Origin: Mesorhizobium sp. ES1-1
GTDB lineage: Bacteria; Pseudomonadota; Alphaproteobacteria; Rhizobiales; Rhizobiaceae
Assembly (NCBI RefSeq): GCF_020164785.1
Contig: NZ_JAIUGX010000002.1
Location: forward strand, 248,001-312,000
Direction: 5' to 3'
DNA length: 64,000 nt
Shown here: piece after piece, positions 1 to 8,572 of the stretch
Numbering within the stretch: position 1 is the stretch's first letter
Layout: each line of letters starts with the position of its first letter
The notes under the pieces: generated by a model
Database searches by the model: none
Seen by the model: the letters and a program-made list of their open reading frames with translations, nothing else
What the model was told of the DNA's origin: nothing
Made by a program: the position numbers and the translations under genes

Positions 1-2
1 GC

Positions 3-269
3 GGCAAGCCGGACCAGGGCGGCATCAAGACGTTCACGCTGAAGGAGACGCCTGCGCATGTCGTTGAGACGGCGGTCAAGGCGGCGCGCTGCATCGGTGA
101 TGGTCTTTACGGTGTCGACCTCAAGGAGACCAAGGACGGCGTCTTCGTCATCGAGGTCAACGACAACCCGAACCTTGACCATGGCTGGGAGGATTCCGGC
201 GAAAAGGATGAAGTCTGGGTACGGCTGACCCAATGGTTCCTAGAGCGGCTCGACCGCCCTGGGCGGTAA
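3..269 (+). CDS. RimK-like ATP-grasp protein, C-terminal fragment
   Basis: Open from the window edge to a TAA; 88 codons of the C-terminus are visible. The segment GVFVIEVNDNPNLDHGW carries the E-x-N-x-N-P signature of the ATP-grasp fold, in which the Glu and Asn bind the Mg ions holding ATP. It is followed by a short helical tail ending ERLDRPGR. This matches RimK/glutathione-synthase-like ligases, which join an amino acid or peptide carboxylate to an amine using ATP. The substrate cannot be told from this piece, and the N-terminal part and start lie outside the window. The downstream LysR gene is on the other strand and converges on it. Confidence 0.7.
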   Translation, partial: GKPDQGGIKTFTLKETPAHVVETAVKAARCIGDGLYGVDLKETKDGVFVIEVNDNPNLDHGWEDSGEKDEVWVRLTQWFLERLDRPGR

Positions 270-316
270 CTTGGTCTACAAGGGCGCCGCTGGTCCGGGG
301 CAAAGCGGCTAATTCT

Positions 317-1249
317 TTATGGTGTGGATTTGGCACGCAACGCCGGTGAGCCCACCGCCTGCTGGCATTCGTTGATCAGCCAGACGCGGAACGCCGCCAC
401 CACGTCCCGCTTTGCGCTGCGCTCGGGAATCGTCAGGCAATAGGGTTGGCGCAACGAAATTGTCGTGGGCGACGCTCCCACAAGCCTGCCGTTCTCCAGC
501 GCCTCGGCACAATAGACCCCTTGCGCCAGCGTCGCGCCCAGTCCCGCAATGGCGAGGTCGAGCGCCGCGCGTGATGAGTTGGCGGAAAGGCCACGCCGCG
601 CTGGCCCGCGAGGTTCGATACCGGCAGCCTCGAACCAGTGGCGCCAGGACGGAAACGCCGCCCCGGTTGGACCCCAGTCGGTGTGGATCAACGGCAACTC
701 TGCAACCGAACTCTCGTTCGCTTCGATCGCGCCAACAAGCCGTGGTGCACAGGCGGCATAGACAGCGTCGCGAGCAATCTCCTCGGTCGGGTGCTCACGG
801 TAATGTGGACCGTAGGAGAGCCTGATGTCGATCAACTCGCGATCGAATGGCACCGGATCGTCCTCACCCCGCAGAGATATGTCGGCCGCGCCATGGCTGG
901 CGACGAAGCCGGCGAGGCGCTGCGAAAGCCAACCCATGGCCATCGAAGGTGGTACCGAGACCACCAGGCGCGGACGGAACGCTGCGCCGCCCAGCTCTCG
1001 CGAGACGCTGCCGATTTCCTGGAAGGCCAGGGTCAGCCGTGGCAGCATTTCCAAGCCGGCCTCGGTGAGCACGACGCGGCGGTTAACCCGGTGAAACAGC
1101 TTGCGGCCGGTCTGTTCCTCGATGGTGCGGATAAGCTGGCTGATTGCGGCGGCCGACACCGAAAGCTCTTCCGCCGCGGTGGCAAAGCTGCCCGTGCGCG
1201 CCGCGGCCTCGAAGGCCTGAAGCCCCTTTAGTGATGGGAGTGCTTCCAT
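317..1249 (-). CDS. LysR family transcriptional regulator (GcvA-like)
   Basis: A 310-aa protein with the LysR layout: N-terminal winged helix-turn-helix (about residues 6-65, recognition helix around SVSAAAISQLIRTIEE, then GRKLFHR and LTEAG) and a periplasmic-binding-like effector domain (about 90-300). The SLKGLQAFEAAARTGSFATAA opening and the TEAGLEMLPRL segment resemble the GcvA/AmpR subgroup. It is transcribed away from a fatty acid desaturase across 111 bp, the usual LysR arrangement, so desaturase control and self-repression are likely (inference). The effector is unknown. Confidence 0.88.
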   Translation of the reverse strand: MEALPSLKGLQAFEAAARTGSFATAAEELSVSAAAISQLIRTIEEQTGRKLFHRVNRRVVLTEAGLEMLPRLTLAFQEIGSVSRELGGAAFRPRLVVSVPPSMAMGWLSQRLAGFVASHGAADISLRGEDDPVPFDRELIDIRLSYGPHYREHPTEEIARDAVYAACAPRLVGAIEANESSVAELPLIHTDWGPTGAAFPSWRHWFEAAGIEPRGPARRGLSANSSRAALDLAIAGLGATLAQGVYCAEALENGRLVGASPTTISLRQPYCLTIPERSAKRDVVAAFRVWLINECQQAVGSPALRAKSTP

Positions 1250-1266
1250 GACCGCCGGATAGATAA

Positions 1267-1278
1267 GGTGAGCTTACC
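1267..1278. promoter_or_regulatory. Candidate LysR operator in divergent promoter
   Basis: GGTGAGCTTACC is an imperfect dyad (one mismatched pair) 18 bp upstream of the LysR start, inside the 111-bp divergent interval. LysR proteins usually bind such a dyad near their own promoter. Only position and symmetry support this. Confidence 0.25.
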
Positions 1279-1360
1279 CAAATCGCAGGAATCGTCGTTT
1301 TTGGAAAGCTTTTTTAGCTGATAGAGTTGGCAATAGGATCGACACCCCGGATCGGAGCCG

Positions 1361-2251
1361 ATGGACCATCGCGACATCATCGCCTCATTGACTCCCGAAG
1401 AGCGCAATCGCCTGACGGCCAAATCCGACGCTGCGGGTCTCTTTCAGCTCGCCGCCCACTGGCTCGCGATCCTGATCATCGGATCGCTGATCGCTGCAAA
1501 AGTGCCGTTCTGGCAGTTGCTGATGTTGCCGCAAGGTATCCTGATCGTCTTCCTGTTCACGCTGCTGCACGAGACTGTCCACCGCACCGCCTTCGAGACC
1601 CCGTGGCTGAACGACGTCGTCGCGCGAATATGCAGCCTGGCGCTGGCATTGCCGGCCGACTGGTTCCGGTATTTCCATTTCGCCCATCACCGCTACACGC
1701 AGGATCCGGACAATGACCCGGAGCTGGCGTTTCCCAAACCCGAAACGCTGCGGCAATACCTCGTGCATGTTTCCGGAATCCCGCTTTGGTGGGGCCATCT
1801 CAAGACGATCTACGCCAATGCCCTCGGCGACAGCCAGGAGAGCTACGTTCCGACGAAGGGCCGCCCCAAGGTGCGGGCCGAGGCACGCGCCATGATTGGA
1901 TTTTACGCCGTGCTGCTCCTTCTAGCCGTCTACTTCCGGCTCACGGTGCTTCTTTATATCTGGATCATTCCCGCTCTGCTCGGCCAGCCCTTCCTGCGGC
2001 TCTACTTGCTGGCCGAGCACGGCCGCTGTCCGTTCGTCGCCAACATGCTGGAGAACACCAGAACCACGCTGACCAACTGGGTGGTGCGCAAGCTTGCATG
2101 GAACATGCCGTTTCACGCCGAGCATCATGCCTATCCCGGCGTGCCATTCCACCAATTGCCGCAATTTCACGCGCTGATCGAGCGGCACCTCAAGGTGGTC
2201 GAGCCTGGCTATGTCAGCTTCCACGAAAAATACATCGACACGCTGCACTGA
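1361..2251 (+). CDS. Membrane fatty acid desaturase
   Basis: A 296-aa integral membrane di-iron enzyme. The three histidine clusters are visible: HETVH (70-74), HFAHH (106-110) and HAEHH (252-256). Hydrophobic segments lie at about 28-65 and 170-200. The family inserts a double bond into an acyl chain, or hydroxylates a related hydrocarbon, using O2 and an electron donor at the membrane face. The short length and the NMPFHAEHHAYPGVPFHQLP motif fit the bacterial desaturase/beta-carotene hydroxylase-like branch; the substrate is not determined. It diverges from the LysR gene, a probable regulator. The ATG follows GGATCGGAGCC, a reasonable ribosome site. Confidence 0.85.
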   Translation: MDHRDIIASLTPEERNRLTAKSDAAGLFQLAAHWLAILIIGSLIAAKVPFWQLLMLPQGILIVFLFTLLHETVHRTAFETPWLNDVVARICSLALALPADWFRYFHFAHHRYTQDPDNDPELAFPKPETLRQYLVHVSGIPLWWGHLKTIYANALGDSQESYVPTKGRPKVRAEARAMIGFYAVLLLLAVYFRLTVLLYIWIIPALLGQPFLRLYLLAEHGRCPFVANMLENTRTTLTNWVVRKLAWNMPFHAEHHAYPGVPFHQLPQFHALIERHLKVVEPGYVSFHEKYIDTLH

Positions 2252-2281
2252 CGCCGATGCAGCACCAGGAGCTTTTGGCCT

Positions 2282-2917
2282 TCAACCTGGCGCGGAGGCT
2301 GGAACTCCGCTTCGCGCCTTCTCGATCGCTGAAAACCGCTCCAGGAACGCGTTCTGGGCCCAGGTCACCGAACGGGGCGTGAAATCGAAGCGATCGGCGC
2401 TGAAACCGCGCGGACGCCCGAAGAACTCCGTCGCCTCGGCGGCCGAAAAACCCGCAAGCAGCGTTGCCTCGAAATAAGCAGCGATTTGGTCAGCGCGCTT
2501 TATCTCTCTGCGAAGCGCGGCGGCCGGTTCCGGCGGCAACGCGAAGCGCAGATGAATGGCGCGCTGCAGGCGCAGCTCGCAGTCCTTGTAGCTTCCGCCC
2601 ATCACGGATTTGAACGGAGAAATCATGTCGCCGATGACGTATTCGGGCGCATCGTGCAGCAGCGCCACCAACCGGGCGTTGGCCGGAGCATCAGGCATGA
2701 TGTCACAGAACAGGGCCTCGACCAGCAGCGAGTGTTGGGCGACCGAAAAGGCATGCTCGCCTCGGGTCTGGCCGTTCCATCGGGCGACCCGGGCAAGCCC
2801 ATGCGCGATGTCGGAGATTTCGATGTCTAGCGGTGAGGGGTCGAGCAGGTCGAGCCGGCGGCCGGACAGCATGCGCTGCCAGGCGCGTGCCGGCGCGCCG
2901 ACGCGGTCGGCTGACAT
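2282..2917 (-). CDS. HD-domain hydrolase (YfbR-like)
   Basis: A 211-aa soluble protein with HD phosphohydrolase metal ligands: H55 (REGH-like segment GEHAFSVAQH), the adjacent H88-D89 in LLHDAPE, and a later Asp in REIKRADQIAAYFE. This is the pattern of YfbR-type 5-prime-deoxynucleotidases. Its substrate here is unproven. The ATG overlaps the stop codon of the upstream ygfZ gene (TGATG), so the two are translationally coupled. The gene converges on the desaturase with 30 bp between. Confidence 0.82.
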   Translation of the reverse strand: MSADRVGAPARAWQRMLSGRRLDLLDPSPLDIEISDIAHGLARVARWNGQTRGEHAFSVAQHSLLVEALFCDIMPDAPANARLVALLHDAPEYVIGDMISPFKSVMGGSYKDCELRLQRAIHLRFALPPEPAAALRREIKRADQIAAYFEATLLAGFSAAEATEFFGRPRGFSADRFDFTPRSVTWAQNAFLERFSAIEKARSGVPASAPG

Positions 2918-3777
2918 CAGGCCTGCTCCTCGCTGACGGCTTCCGATGGGAAGCTGAATTTAGCCCAACTGGGAATAGCTAACGTGACTGGCACGTCTCC
3001 CGCCATGATCGGCCTGTCGGTGTCCACTGCCGCCTTGACCTTATCGATACGGGCAATCGTCAGCCCGACCACGCCGGCGGTCGAGCCGAGCGCGCCGACC
3101 GGTCGGCCATCGGCGGTGAGCTCGGTTCCGGGAGCGGGCAGGGCCTGTTCGGCCGCGACGATAAGCACGCGCCGCCTGGCCGTGCCGCGATGCTGCATGC
3201 GCGAAACCACTTCCTGGCCGACATAGCAGCCCTTCCTAAAGCCGACACCACCGGTTTCGTCGAGCAGCACATCATGGGGGAAGGCGTCTCCCAGCTGATA
3301 GTCGCTGCCACTTTCGGCAATGCCGTTTGCAATACGGAAGGCCAGCCACGCAGCGCCATCGCCCCCCGCCACGGCGTCGTCATAGGAACGGGTAACGCCA
3401 TTGCCGGAAAAGCGTCGGTCGACTAGCGCGGCTGACTCGGATTGAGAGGTCGTTGACTCGCCTCCCCAGGCGATTGTGACAAGCGCCTGATCCGCCTTGC
3501 CAATCTCGACCTTGGCCCGCAGTTTGTAGAGCGTCAGCCGGCGCACGAAATCATCCGATATGTCGGCACGGCATTCCAACCGGAATGCGTTTTCGCCGGC
3601 GCGCGAGATCAGGAAGTCGAACAGGATCTTGCCTTGCGGCGAAAGCAGGGCTCCCGGCTTTGCGTCGCCCGCGACAAGGGCGTCGAGATCGGTGGTCAGG
3701 ATGTTCTGCAGGAAATGCTCAGCATCCGGGCCCGAGACAGAAACTAGCGCGCGGTCTGTGAGCTGGGCGAGGGGCAT
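2917..3777 (-). CDS. ygfZ: Folate-binding protein YgfZ (Fe-S cluster assembly/repair factor)
   Basis: A 286-aa aminomethyltransferase-fold protein. The family signature KGCYVGQE is at 182-189, with the reactive Cys184, followed by VSRMQHRGTARRR. The family uses tetrahydrofolate and supports assembly or repair of certain Fe-S enzymes and tRNA methylthiolation. The frame is open a further 27 codons upstream, but MPLAQLTDRALVSVSGPDA is the conserved N-terminus, so I chose the ATG at 3777. It is co-transcribed with the HD hydrolase through a 1-nt overlap and diverges from the dihydroorotase-like gene. Confidence 0.88.
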   Translation of the reverse strand: MPLAQLTDRALVSVSGPDAEHFLQNILTTDLDALVAGDAKPGALLSPQGKILFDFLISRAGENAFRLECRADISDDFVRRLTLYKLRAKVEIGKADQALVTIAWGGESTTSQSESAALVDRRFSGNGVTRSYDDAVAGGDGAAWLAFRIANGIAESGSDYQLGDAFPHDVLLDETGGVGFRKGCYVGQEVVSRMQHRGTARRRVLIVAAEQALPAPGTELTADGRPVGALGSTAGVVGLTIARIDKVKAAVDTDRPIMAGDVPVTLAIPSWAKFSFPSEAVSEEQA

Positions 3778-3851
3778 TGGCGGCAGTGAACCTGATCTTG
3801 CAAAACGGTCGGCCTTTACGTAAGCCGCTGGCACTCCCCCCGCAAGAGAGC

Positions 3852-5192
3852 ATGGCAATGACCTACGACCTCATCCTGACAGGCGGCACAGTGGTCAACC
3901 ATGACGGCGAAGGTGCTCGCGACATAGGCGTCAGGCAAGGACGGATCGCGGCCATCGGCGATCTCGCCCAGGCTTCGGCAGGCGAGACGATCGACTGCCG
4001 TGGTCTGCATATCCTGCCAGGTGTCATAGACAGCCAGGTGCATTTCCGTGAACCCGGACTGGAGCACAAGGAAGACTTGGAAAGCGGCTCGCGGTCGGCG
4101 GTGCTGGGCGGTGTCACCGCCGTGTTCGAGATGCCCAACACCAATCCGCTGACCACCAGCGAGGCGACGCTTGCCGACAAGGTTCAACGCGGCACCGACC
4201 GTATGCATTGCGATTTCGCCTTCTGGGTCGGTGGCACGCGCGAGAATGCGAAAGACGTCGGTGAGCTCGAGCGGTTGCCGGGAGCGGCCGGCATCAAGGT
4301 CTTCATGGGCTCGTCCACCGGCGATCTGCTGGTCGAGGACGACGAAGGAGTTGCCTCGATCCTGCGCAATACACGCCGCCGTGCCGCTTTTCATTCCGAG
4401 GACGAATTCCGCCTGCGCGAACGCTTGGGCGAGCGCATCGAGGGCGATCCTTCATCGCATCCGGTCTGGCGCGACGAAATCGCCGCCCTGCGCTGCACCG
4501 AGCGGCTGGTGCGCATCGCGCGACGCGTCCGCGCCCGCATCCACGTGCTTCACATTTCGACGGCGGAAGAGATCCTGTTTCTCGAAGGGCACAAGGATGT
4601 TGCGACCTGCGAGGCGACGCCGCATCATTTGACCCTGTCGGCGGACGACTATGCCCGGCTCGGCACGCTGATCCAGATGAACCCGCCTGTACGGGACAAG
4701 CGCCATCGCGACGGCGTCTGGCATGGCATCGCGCAAGGCATTGTCGACGTGCTCGGCTCCGATCACGCGCCCCATACGCTAGCCGAGAAGGGGAAGCCAT
4801 ATCCGGCTTCGCCGTCAGGGATGACCGGCGTGCAGACGCTGGTGCCCATCATGCTCGACCACGTCAATGCGGGCAGGCTAACGCTACAGCGCTTCGTCGA
4901 CCTGTCCAGCCACGGCCCGCAACGCATCTTCGGCATGGCGAGAAAGGGCCGCATAGCCGCCGGCTACGATGCGGACTTCACCATCGTCGATATGAAGCGA
5001 CGCGAAACCATCATTGACGCGCAGGTCGGCTCGAAGGCAGGCTGGACGCCCTATAATGGCAAGGACGTCACCGGCTGGCCGATCGGGACCGTCATTCGCG
5101 GTCGCCGAGTCATGTGGGAAGGCGAGATTGTCACGCCGGCTCAGGGAAGGGCGGTCGAGTTTTCCGAGGCCCTGCCGGTCCAGACCCCGTAG
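3852..5192 (+). CDS. Dihydroorotase-like amidohydrolase (class I), metal-site variant
   Basis: A 446-aa amidohydrolase-superfamily protein. The PyrC class I framework is clear: VHFREPG at 63-69, the HSEDE, ATPHHLTLS and LGSDHAPH blocks, and a C-terminal ADFTIVD segment. Class I dihydroorotases close carbamoyl-aspartate to dihydroorotate in pyrimidine synthesis. The first His of the usual D-x-H-x-H metal motif is replaced: here it reads D60-S-Q62-V-H64. The later metal and substrate residues look intact. The protein may be an active variant, a paralogue for another cyclic amide, or a structural partner. The ATG at 3852 follows AAGAGAG; an ATG at 3858 is also possible. The gene may be annotated pyrC. 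Confidence 0.8.
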   Translation: MAMTYDLILTGGTVVNHDGEGARDIGVRQGRIAAIGDLAQASAGETIDCRGLHILPGVIDSQVHFREPGLEHKEDLESGSRSAVLGGVTAVFEMPNTNPLTTSEATLADKVQRGTDRMHCDFAFWVGGTRENAKDVGELERLPGAAGIKVFMGSSTGDLLVEDDEGVASILRNTRRRAAFHSEDEFRLRERLGERIEGDPSSHPVWRDEIAALRCTERLVRIARRVRARIHVLHISTAEEILFLEGHKDVATCEATPHHLTLSADDYARLGTLIQMNPPVRDKRHRDGVWHGIAQGIVDVLGSDHAPHTLAEKGKPYPASPSGMTGVQTLVPIMLDHVNAGRLTLQRFVDLSSHGPQRIFGMARKGRIAAGYDADFTIVDMKRRETIIDAQVGSKAGWTPYNGKDVTGWPIGTVIRGRRVMWEGEIVTPAQGRAVEFSEALPVQTP

Positions 5193-5211
5193 CCCGTGCA
5201 GGCAAGGCCGC

Positions 5212-5997
5212 TCAATCGCCGGCGACGAAGAAGGTCCATTGCCCCGACGGCGTGATGCCGACACGGTAGAAGATGTAGGCCCCGAATTGCTTCATGTCCT
5301 CGACGTCGCTCGCGGTGACGATCTTGAACAGTTCGACCTTCTGCCTGGCGTCGAGCTTGTCCAGCGGCAGCGCGAAGAAATACGGCCAGACATAGAGTTC
5401 CTGCGGTGTTCCGGCATCGACATGGACATAGCCGGCACTCAGCACTTCCTCCAGGATGGCCAGGATCTCCTGGCCGTCCGGGTCGCCGGAGAGTCCCTTG
5501 AGGAAGGCGATGGGGTCACCGTCTATATCGGTCAGCGATATCTGCGTCATGCTATCGCCCTTGCCGATCAAGGGCCGCAACTTTTCAATTTCGCCGCTCT
5601 TGCAGGCCTCGACGATCAGGTCATGCATGCGCCGCACCGGCTCGGGCAGCTTTCCGAGATCATAAACGACCTCGGGTGCCGGTGTGTCCGGATCTACGCG
5701 CGGCCTGGTCGTACCGCCATCGGCCGGGCTCTCAGGCTGTGCCCCGTCGGGGGCCGCCGGTTGGCTGGTGGAGGGCGGAGCACCTACCGGATCGGGCATC
5801 GGCACGGTGCTTCCGGGCACCATGTCGTCGTCCGCCGGCGGCGTGACGGGTGAGGGTAGCTCCTCGCGTTTGATCTCGCTCAACGCATAGGCGGGGCCGC
5901 TTGCCAGGCAGGCCACCAGGGGAATCGCGGCACAGGAGGCGACGAAACAGATGAAGGGCAACAAGCCATTTGGCTTGCCTGACATCGAAAGAGTCAC
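5212..5997 (-). CDS. Conserved exported protein of unknown function
   Basis: A 261-aa protein with an N-terminal signal-like hydrophobic stretch (LLPFICFVASCAAIPLVACL), an Ala-rich cleavage region and a Pro/Ala/Asp-rich linker (about 50-105). A compact C-terminal domain (about 108-261) contains VRRMHDLIVEACKSGEIEKL, LTDIDGDPIAFLKGLSGD and YVWPYFFALPLDKLD. I do not recognise a catalytic motif. The layout suggests a periplasmic domain tethered or released after the linker. It converges on the dihydroorotase-like gene, 19 bp away. Function unknown. Confidence 0.75.
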   Translation of the reverse strand: MTLSMSGKPNGLLPFICFVASCAAIPLVACLASGPAYALSEIKREELPSPVTPPADDDMVPGSTVPMPDPVGAPPSTSQPAAPDGAQPESPADGGTTRPRVDPDTPAPEVVYDLGKLPEPVRRMHDLIVEACKSGEIEKLRPLIGKGDSMTQISLTDIDGDPIAFLKGLSGDPDGQEILAILEEVLSAGYVHVDAGTPQELYVWPYFFALPLDKLDARQKVELFKIVTASDVEDMKQFGAYIFYRVGITPSGQWTFFVAGD

Positions 5998-6063
5998 TGC
6001 CCGCTCTCCTTAATTCCGGGCATCACGCCCGAGCGGCATATCGTCAATGAACCGGGCGTGAGT

Positions 6064-6420
6064 TCAGTGCCGAGGCCGTTCAGGTTCGAAGGCGCCTGCG
6101 ATCACCTTTTCACGCATGCGGTCAAGCAGGGCAAGTGCCGAGGTCTCGCCATTGGCCCGCAGCATCTCGCCGAAGGCTGTTTCGAGTGCAGCTTCGGCAA
6201 TGATTTCGGGCTCTATGCCCGCGGAGAGGCCCTCCGCCCACGCTTCATTGTGGCTCTCCACGGCGGTCAGGCGCTTTTCTTCCCTGACCAGGGCGTCGAT
6301 GTCGTTGACGGCATGTTCCATATGCGATGCCCACCCTTTCAAGCCGGATCCGTGCGATTTGGATTGGCCTGATCTGTCCACTTCACTTGCGTGGTAATTA
6401 AGTCTCTGTAAATAAGACAT
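6064..6420 (-). CDS. Small hypothetical protein
   Basis: A 118-aa frame. The region from residue 34 on (MEHAVNDIDALVREEKRL) is acidic, helical and protein-like, ending EPERPRH. No known domain recognised. The start is uncertain: the ATG at 6420 lies in AT-rich DNA without a clear ribosome site, while an internal ATG at 6321 is preceded at some distance by AAAGGGTGGG and would give an 85-aa protein. Upstream DNA carries a 50-bp-spaced direct repeat that may be regulatory. Confidence 0.5.
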   Translation of the reverse strand: MSYLQRLNYHASEVDRSGQSKSHGSGLKGWASHMEHAVNDIDALVREEKRLTAVESHNEAWAEGLSAGIEPEIIAEAALETAFGEMLRANGETSALALLDRMREKVIAGAFEPERPRH

Positions 6421-6465
6421 TTTTTTGGTAGCTTCGGACGAATTCCTTTGACCGGCGCAACCATG

Positions 6466-6535
6466 CCTTCAGTTCGAGTCAACTTAGCCGATAAGAACGG
6501 GCCCCGGGGCGAAAACCTTCAGTTTGAGTTAATTC
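6466..6535 (+). repeat. Direct repeat pair spaced 50 bp
   Basis: Two 20-bp copies, CCTTCAGTTCGAGTCAACTT (6466-6485) and CCTTCAGTTTGAGTTAATTC (6516-6535), match at 16 positions and sit exactly 50 bp apart, about five helical turns. They lie in the 257-bp non-coding interval between the hypothetical gene at 6064-6420 and the TIGR02301 gene. Equal helical phase suggests paired binding sites for one regulator; chance is possible. Confidence 0.45.
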
Positions 6536-6677
6536 GACACTGGTGCGGTAAGGTTTGATTAATACTGTTGCAGAATCGCCACATTACGATCGCACCAGGG
6601 GATTTTCCGCACAAGCCGAATATGAACGTCGTGCTCCGCCATTGTCCGCGTGCGGGTGGCCAATGGGCTCGCAGCAC

Positions 6678-7055
6678 CTAGTTGCCGTAACGCGAGGCGA
6701 TTTCGCGTGACAGCGTTTCGCCCTCCTTCATGTAGCGGCTGATCGCTTCGCTCGCTGAGGGCGTGCACTGCGTATAGGTCCCACCGAACGAGCGGTAGCC
6801 CCGATTGAAACTCGCGATGAAGCGGGCACGCCGGTCGGCGTTCGGATTTTCCGACTCAAGCAGTTTTCCCATCTCCGCCCGCCACTGGTCGCCTTTCTCG
6901 CCGCACAGATTGCGCAGGAAATGCAGCGATCCCAGAACCTCCGCCAGCCGCATCAAACCGGGCTCGAACGGCGCCTCGGCGCCGAAAACTGGCCGAGTCG
7001 AGATGGCCGTACTGGCGGTGAGACAGAGCGCAACGAGAATCGATCGACGTTTCAT
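6678..7055 (-). CDS. TIGR02301 family exported protein
   Basis: A 125-aa protein with a signal peptide (about 1-25, ending STRPVFGAEA). The mature part (FLRNLCGEKGDQWRAEM, FIASFNRGYRSFGGTY and TPSASEAISRYMKEGETLSREIA) fits the small periplasmic TIGR02301 family, which is confined to rhizobia and relatives and has no assigned function. Two cysteines (in LCGEKG and TQCTPS) could form a disulfide. The ATG is well placed after GGAGAAGG. Confidence 0.78.
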   Translation of the reverse strand: MKRRSILVALCLTASTAISTRPVFGAEAPFEPGLMRLAEVLGSLHFLRNLCGEKGDQWRAEMGKLLESENPNADRRARFIASFNRGYRSFGGTYTQCTPSASEAISRYMKEGETLSREIASRYGN

Positions 7056-7182
7056 GATCCTTCTCCGCCTAACGGCGTAGCATTATGGCCCGCCGAACCG
7101 CTCCTTCGCCGATCGTGGGCTCGTCGTGGGGGCAACAGTAAGTCCTTTTTGGCGAAGCATTTTGTCGCCCGCAAGGCGATTT

Positions 7183-7614
7183 TCAGGAACGCGTTCGGGA
7201 GGGATCCGCACGGAGGAGTTCCTCGGCAACGGAGAACACCGACCCCGCCAGTGGCAGGGCGCTCATCTGGTCGAGAGTGTAGAATGCCGCGGTCTCAGCG
7301 TCGTCACTGGCCTCGGCGTCGCCACCGGCGTAGGCGGCGCCGAATACGGTCAGCCGATAATCGACGGGGTGCCCGTCATCCCTGCCGTCTATATGGATCT
7401 CCCGCAATGGCCGGTAGTCTGTGGCGTGCAGGCCGGTCTCTTCAAGCAGTTCACGTTCCACGGCGTCGGCAAGTGTCTCGCCTGGCTCGACCTTGCCGCC
7501 GGGAAAGGCGTAGAGGCCTTTTGAAGGCTGGCGCGCGCGCTTGACCAGGAGCACCGTGTCGCCACGAACTACAGCGACCGAAACTGCCGGAAGCGTCGCG
7601 CGCATTTCGTTCAT
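7183..7614 (-). CDS. Nudix hydrolase
   Basis: A 143-aa protein with a complete Nudix box, G-x5-E-x7-REUxEExGU, running from G40 to L62 (GGKVEPGE at 39-46, then RELLEETG at 54-61). These residues bind Mg and cleave nucleoside diphosphate linked to a moiety X. The N-terminal PAVSVAVVRGDTVLLVKRA is typical of the ADP-ribose or NADH pyrophosphatase-like subset, but substrate cannot be read from sequence. The frame extends to a TTG at 7635; I prefer the ATG at 7614 because GAGAGG lies 8 nt upstream. Confidence 0.88.
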   Translation of the reverse strand: MNEMRATLPAVSVAVVRGDTVLLVKRARQPSKGLYAFPGGKVEPGETLADAVERELLEETGLHATDYRPLREIHIDGRDDGHPVDYRLTVFGAAYAGGDAEASDDAETAAFYTLDQMSALPLAGSVFSVAEELLRADPSRTRS

Positions 7615-7739
7615 AGCCAACCTCTCGAGGCACAAACCGCCGTGGGCCGATTAACTTTTGGAGAGCTTTATCGGTTGCGGCGCTGCTGTTCCATCGCCAC
7701 TTTCGTGCGTAGTCATTTTAGGGGCAGGAGCAAATCATC

Positions 7740-8507
7740 ATGTGTGCACGCTTCGCCTTGACCGCGACGCCGGATCAGACAGCGTCCTTCCTGGACATGG
7801 TGGCGGTCGAGGATTTCCCGCCACGCTACAACATTGCCCCGACCCAGCCGATATTGATGACGATGAGCGGCGTGGCCCCGGCCGTCGGATCAAATCTCCC
7901 AAACCGGCAACCCCTGCTGGTGCGATGGGGTTTGATCCCAGCCTGGGTCAAAGACGTCAGGAAATTTCCGCTGCTGTTCAACGCGCCATCCGAAACCGCG
8001 ATAGAGAAGGCATCGTTCAAGGCCGCCATGCGCCATCGCCGCGCTCTGGTTCCGGCGTCCGGATTCTATGAATGGCGGCGAACCGGCGGCAGGAGGGGCC
8101 AGGCCTTCTGGATCCGGCCCAGGCAAGGCGGCCTGATTGCCTTTGCCGGCCTGATGGAAACCTATGCAGAGCCTGGCGGCTCCGAGATGGACACCGGCGC
8201 CATTCTGACCGTAACAGCCAGTGCCGACATCGCCCATATCCACGACCGCATGCCGGTCGTCATCGCTACGCGGGATTTTGAACGCTGGCTGGACTGCCAG
8301 ACTCAGGAGCCGCGCGATGTCGCCGACCTGCTGCGGCCCGCACCAGCGGACTTCTTCGAGGCCATTCCAGTATCCGACCTTGTCAACAAGGTCGCCAACA
8401 CCGGACCGATTATCCAGGAGAGGGGCGTAACGGCGTCCGCGGAGCCCAAAACAAACGGCAGAGGCCGGAAGCCAGGCGCGGACGGCGGTCAGATGACGCT
8501 GTTCTAG
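7740..8507 (+). CDS. yedK: SOS response-associated protein YedK/HMCES (abasic-site DNA crosslinker)
   Basis: A 255-aa SRAP-domain protein. Cys2 is directly after the initiator Met (MCARF) and becomes the N-terminal residue that forms a thiazolidine crosslink with abasic sites in single-stranded DNA. Other family residues are visible: N31 in RYNIAPTQP, E111 in SGFYEW, and the His of HDRMPVVI. The role is shielding abasic sites at replication forks. No GTTC-N7-GTTC LexA site of the alphaproteobacterial type is visible in the 104 bp upstream. The ATG follows GGGGCAGGAG. A C-terminal tail (residues about 225-255) is Gly/Lys-rich. Confidence 0.92.
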   Translation: MCARFALTATPDQTASFLDMVAVEDFPPRYNIAPTQPILMTMSGVAPAVGSNLPNRQPLLVRWGLIPAWVKDVRKFPLLFNAPSETAIEKASFKAAMRHRRALVPASGFYEWRRTGGRRGQAFWIRPRQGGLIAFAGLMETYAEPGGSEMDTGAILTVTASADIAHIHDRMPVVIATRDFERWLDCQTQEPRDVADLLRPAPADFFEAIPVSDLVNKVANTGPIIQERGVTASAEPKTNGRGRKPGADGGQMTLF

Positions 8508-8572
8508 CGCAGGCCGCAATGTCGATGCGTCCGCGACCCGCCATATCCGGCGCTGGGAGCCGGGCGCGCGTC

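Noticed and set aside
7636..7739. Possible LexA box upstream of yedK
   Set aside because: The two GTT(G/C)-like blocks are spaced 10 bp, not the 7 bp of the alphaproteobacterial GTTC-N7-GTTC motif.
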